A program made the position numbers and the translations under genes. DNA of 5,820 nt from Deltaproteobacteria bacterium (GTDB taxonomy: Bacteria; Desulfobacterota; DSM-4660; Desulfatiglandales; Desulfatiglandaceae): positions 1-5,820 of the forward strand of contig JAFCZI010000159.1 in the NCBI GenBank assembly GCA_019314425.1, in the 5' to 3' direction. The notes beneath the pieces were generated by a model. The model did not search any database. It was not told the DNA's origin and saw nothing but the letters and a program-made list of their open reading frames with translations. Each line of letters opens with the position of its first letter. Position 1 is the stretch's first letter. Shown piece after piece: positions 4,917 to 5,820 of the stretch.

Positions 4917-5820
4917 AAGTTTCCTCAAATTGACCCTTTTGTCCGGCACAAAGCATCCCGGCAATGACCGCTTGACCCAGGCTTAATCCGCCGTCATTTG
5001 CGGGAACCTTTTCCTGGCTCCATACCTCAAACCCGTCAGCGCTGAGGGCCTTCGTCACACCGCTGAGCAATGCTTCATTCTGAAAGGCCCCACCGCTCAA
5101 AGCCACCTGTTCGATACGGCTTTCAGTCCTCACGGTCACGCAGATTTGATGCAACATTTTAATCAGGGTATTGTGAAACCGCCGGCTGATAACATCCGGC
5201 CCTTCCCCTTCAAGCAGGTCCGTCACCACCCCCCGTATGATTGGCGCGGTTTCCATAATCCATTCGCCTGCCCTGGCGTGAATGTCAAAAGCATAGGCGC
5301 CTTCATCAACAAGATTCCGGCACATCTCCAGTTCAATGGCCGCCTGGCCTTCATAGGCAATTTCTTTTCGAATACCGATGAGCGCTGAAACCGCATCAAA
5401 CAGTCGGCCACAACTGGATGTCAGGGGGGAATTGATCCCCTTTTGCGCCATCTTCAGAATAATGGATGACATGTCCCGATCCAGTTCCCGAACAAAGGGG
5501 ATTGAAAGATCAAACAATTTTTCGCCATAGGCATGATAAAGATAGATAAGCCCCATGCGCCAGGGTGATTTGGCAGCCGCATCGCCCCCGGGCAAAGGCA
5601 CATAGGACAAATGGGCCCGCCGTGAAAAAGAAACCAAATCGCAAAGCAGAACCTCACCGCCCCAGATGGCCCCATCCAAGCCCAGTCCGGTGCCGTCCAT
5701 GGCCAAGCCGATAACAGGCCCCGGAAAGCCATGTTCGGCTATGCAACTCACAATATGGGCGTGGTGATGCTGCACCGCCAGGGGTGTAACTTCATTTTGT
5801 TCTCTGGCGAATCTGGAACT
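4900..5820 (-). CDS. hypF: Carbamoyltransferase HypF, C-terminal part (gene runs off the window)
   Basis: HypF takes carbamoyl phosphate and ATP, forms carbamoyl-adenylate and carbamoylates the C-terminal cysteine of HypE, the precursor of the cyanide ligands of [NiFe]-hydrogenase. The window holds about 306 residues of the C-terminal Kae1-like carbamoyltransferase domain; HypF is usually about 750-780 aa, so the acylphosphatase, zinc-finger and YrdC-like domains lie beyond 5820. Visible motifs are VQHHHAHIVSCIAEHG (metal-binding histidines), GLAMDGTGLGLDGAIWGGE, SYVPLPGGDAAAKSPWRMG, TSSCGRLFDAVSALIG, AYEGQAAIELE, VALSGGAFQNEALL and VPANDGGLSLGQA. The GTG at 5775 is an internal valine (AVQHHHAH), not a start, because the frame continues upstream with 15 family-like codons. 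The stop codon (4900-4902) lies inside the hypD start region, 17 bases overlapping, which marks an operon. No lesion is visible. Confidence 0.97.
   Translation of the reverse strand, partial: SSRFAREQNEVTPLAVQHHHAHIVSCIAEHGFPGPVIGLAMDGTGLGLDGAIWGGEVLLCDLVSFSRRAHLSYVPLPGGDAAAKSPWRMGLIYLYHAYGEKLFDLSIPFVRELDRDMSSIILKMAQKGINSPLTSSCGRLFDAVSALIGIRKEIAYEGQAAIELEMCRNLVDEGAYAFDIHARAGEWIMETAPIIRGVVTDLLEGEGPDVISRRFHNTLIKMLHQICVTVRTESRIEQVALSGGAFQNEALLSGVTKALSADGFEVWSQEKVPANDGGLSLGQAVIAGMLCAGQKGQFEETYEIHG
4923..4926 (-). promoter_or_regulatory. Ribosome binding site of hypD, inside hypF
   Basis: On the minus strand GAGG stands 6 bases before ATG at 4916, within the last codons of hypF. It supports this start over the in-frame ATG at 4964. 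Confidence 0.7.

Noticed and set aside
4917..4964. ATG 4964 as the hypD start
   Set aside because: It would add 16 residues unlike HypD, with a larger overlap into hypF; ATG 4916 has GAGG and the family N-terminus.
3840..4967. Plus-strand open frames opposite hypD (179, 121 and 171 codons)
   Set aside because: All lie antisense to a complete, conserved hypD and are low-complexity in composition. Shadows.
1..5820. tRNA, rRNA or CRISPR array
   Set aside because: No cloverleaf, rRNA-like stretch or regularly spaced direct repeats were found on reading either strand.

Overview
The window reads as a piece of chromosome from an anaerobic, hydrogenase-bearing bacterium. A sulfate-reducing Desulfobacterota (deltaproteobacterial) host is my best guess. 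The guess rests on the [NiFe]-hydrogenase maturation genes hypF and hypD, an iron-sulfur flavoprotein with a four-cysteine cluster motif, moderately GC-rich coding sequence, and a palindromic repeat of a kind I associate with such genomes. This is inference; no sequence here names the species.

Layout. Positions 1-98 hold a weak terminator-like hairpin and no gene. Positions 99-398 (+) encode a HigA-type antitoxin with no HigB toxin beside it. Positions 399-806 are non-coding but rich in structure: a nested palindromic region right after higA, two back-to-back inverted repeats (574-646 and 656-745) that look like a non-autonomous REP/MITE-type element, and two mutually exclusive hairpins just before the next ribosome binding site. 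Positions 807-1406 (+) encode an iron-sulfur flavoprotein/NADPH-dependent FMN reductase-like protein. It is followed directly by an acyl-CoA synthetase of the malonyl-CoA synthetase (MatB/ACSF3) type, 1399-2894 (+), whose natural ATG is out of frame with the rest of the gene by one base. proC (2919-3755, +) follows after a 24-base gap. These three genes look like one transcription unit. On the other strand, hypD (3834-4916) and the C-terminal part of hypF (4900 to beyond 5820) form an overlapping pair transcribed toward proC.

How the genes work together. HypF and HypD act in one pathway: HypF makes the carbamoyl-derived cyanide precursor and HypD helps build the Fe(CN)2CO unit of [NiFe]-hydrogenases. 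hypC, which usually accompanies hypD, is not between them, and hypE does not follow. ProC is housekeeping proline biosynthesis. The flavoprotein and the acyl-CoA synthetase are closely coupled, but the joint role is unknown. I see no clear new defence or mobile system. The items most worth checking are the broken or recoded start of the synthetase, the repeat element, and the alternative hairpins ahead of the flavoprotein gene.
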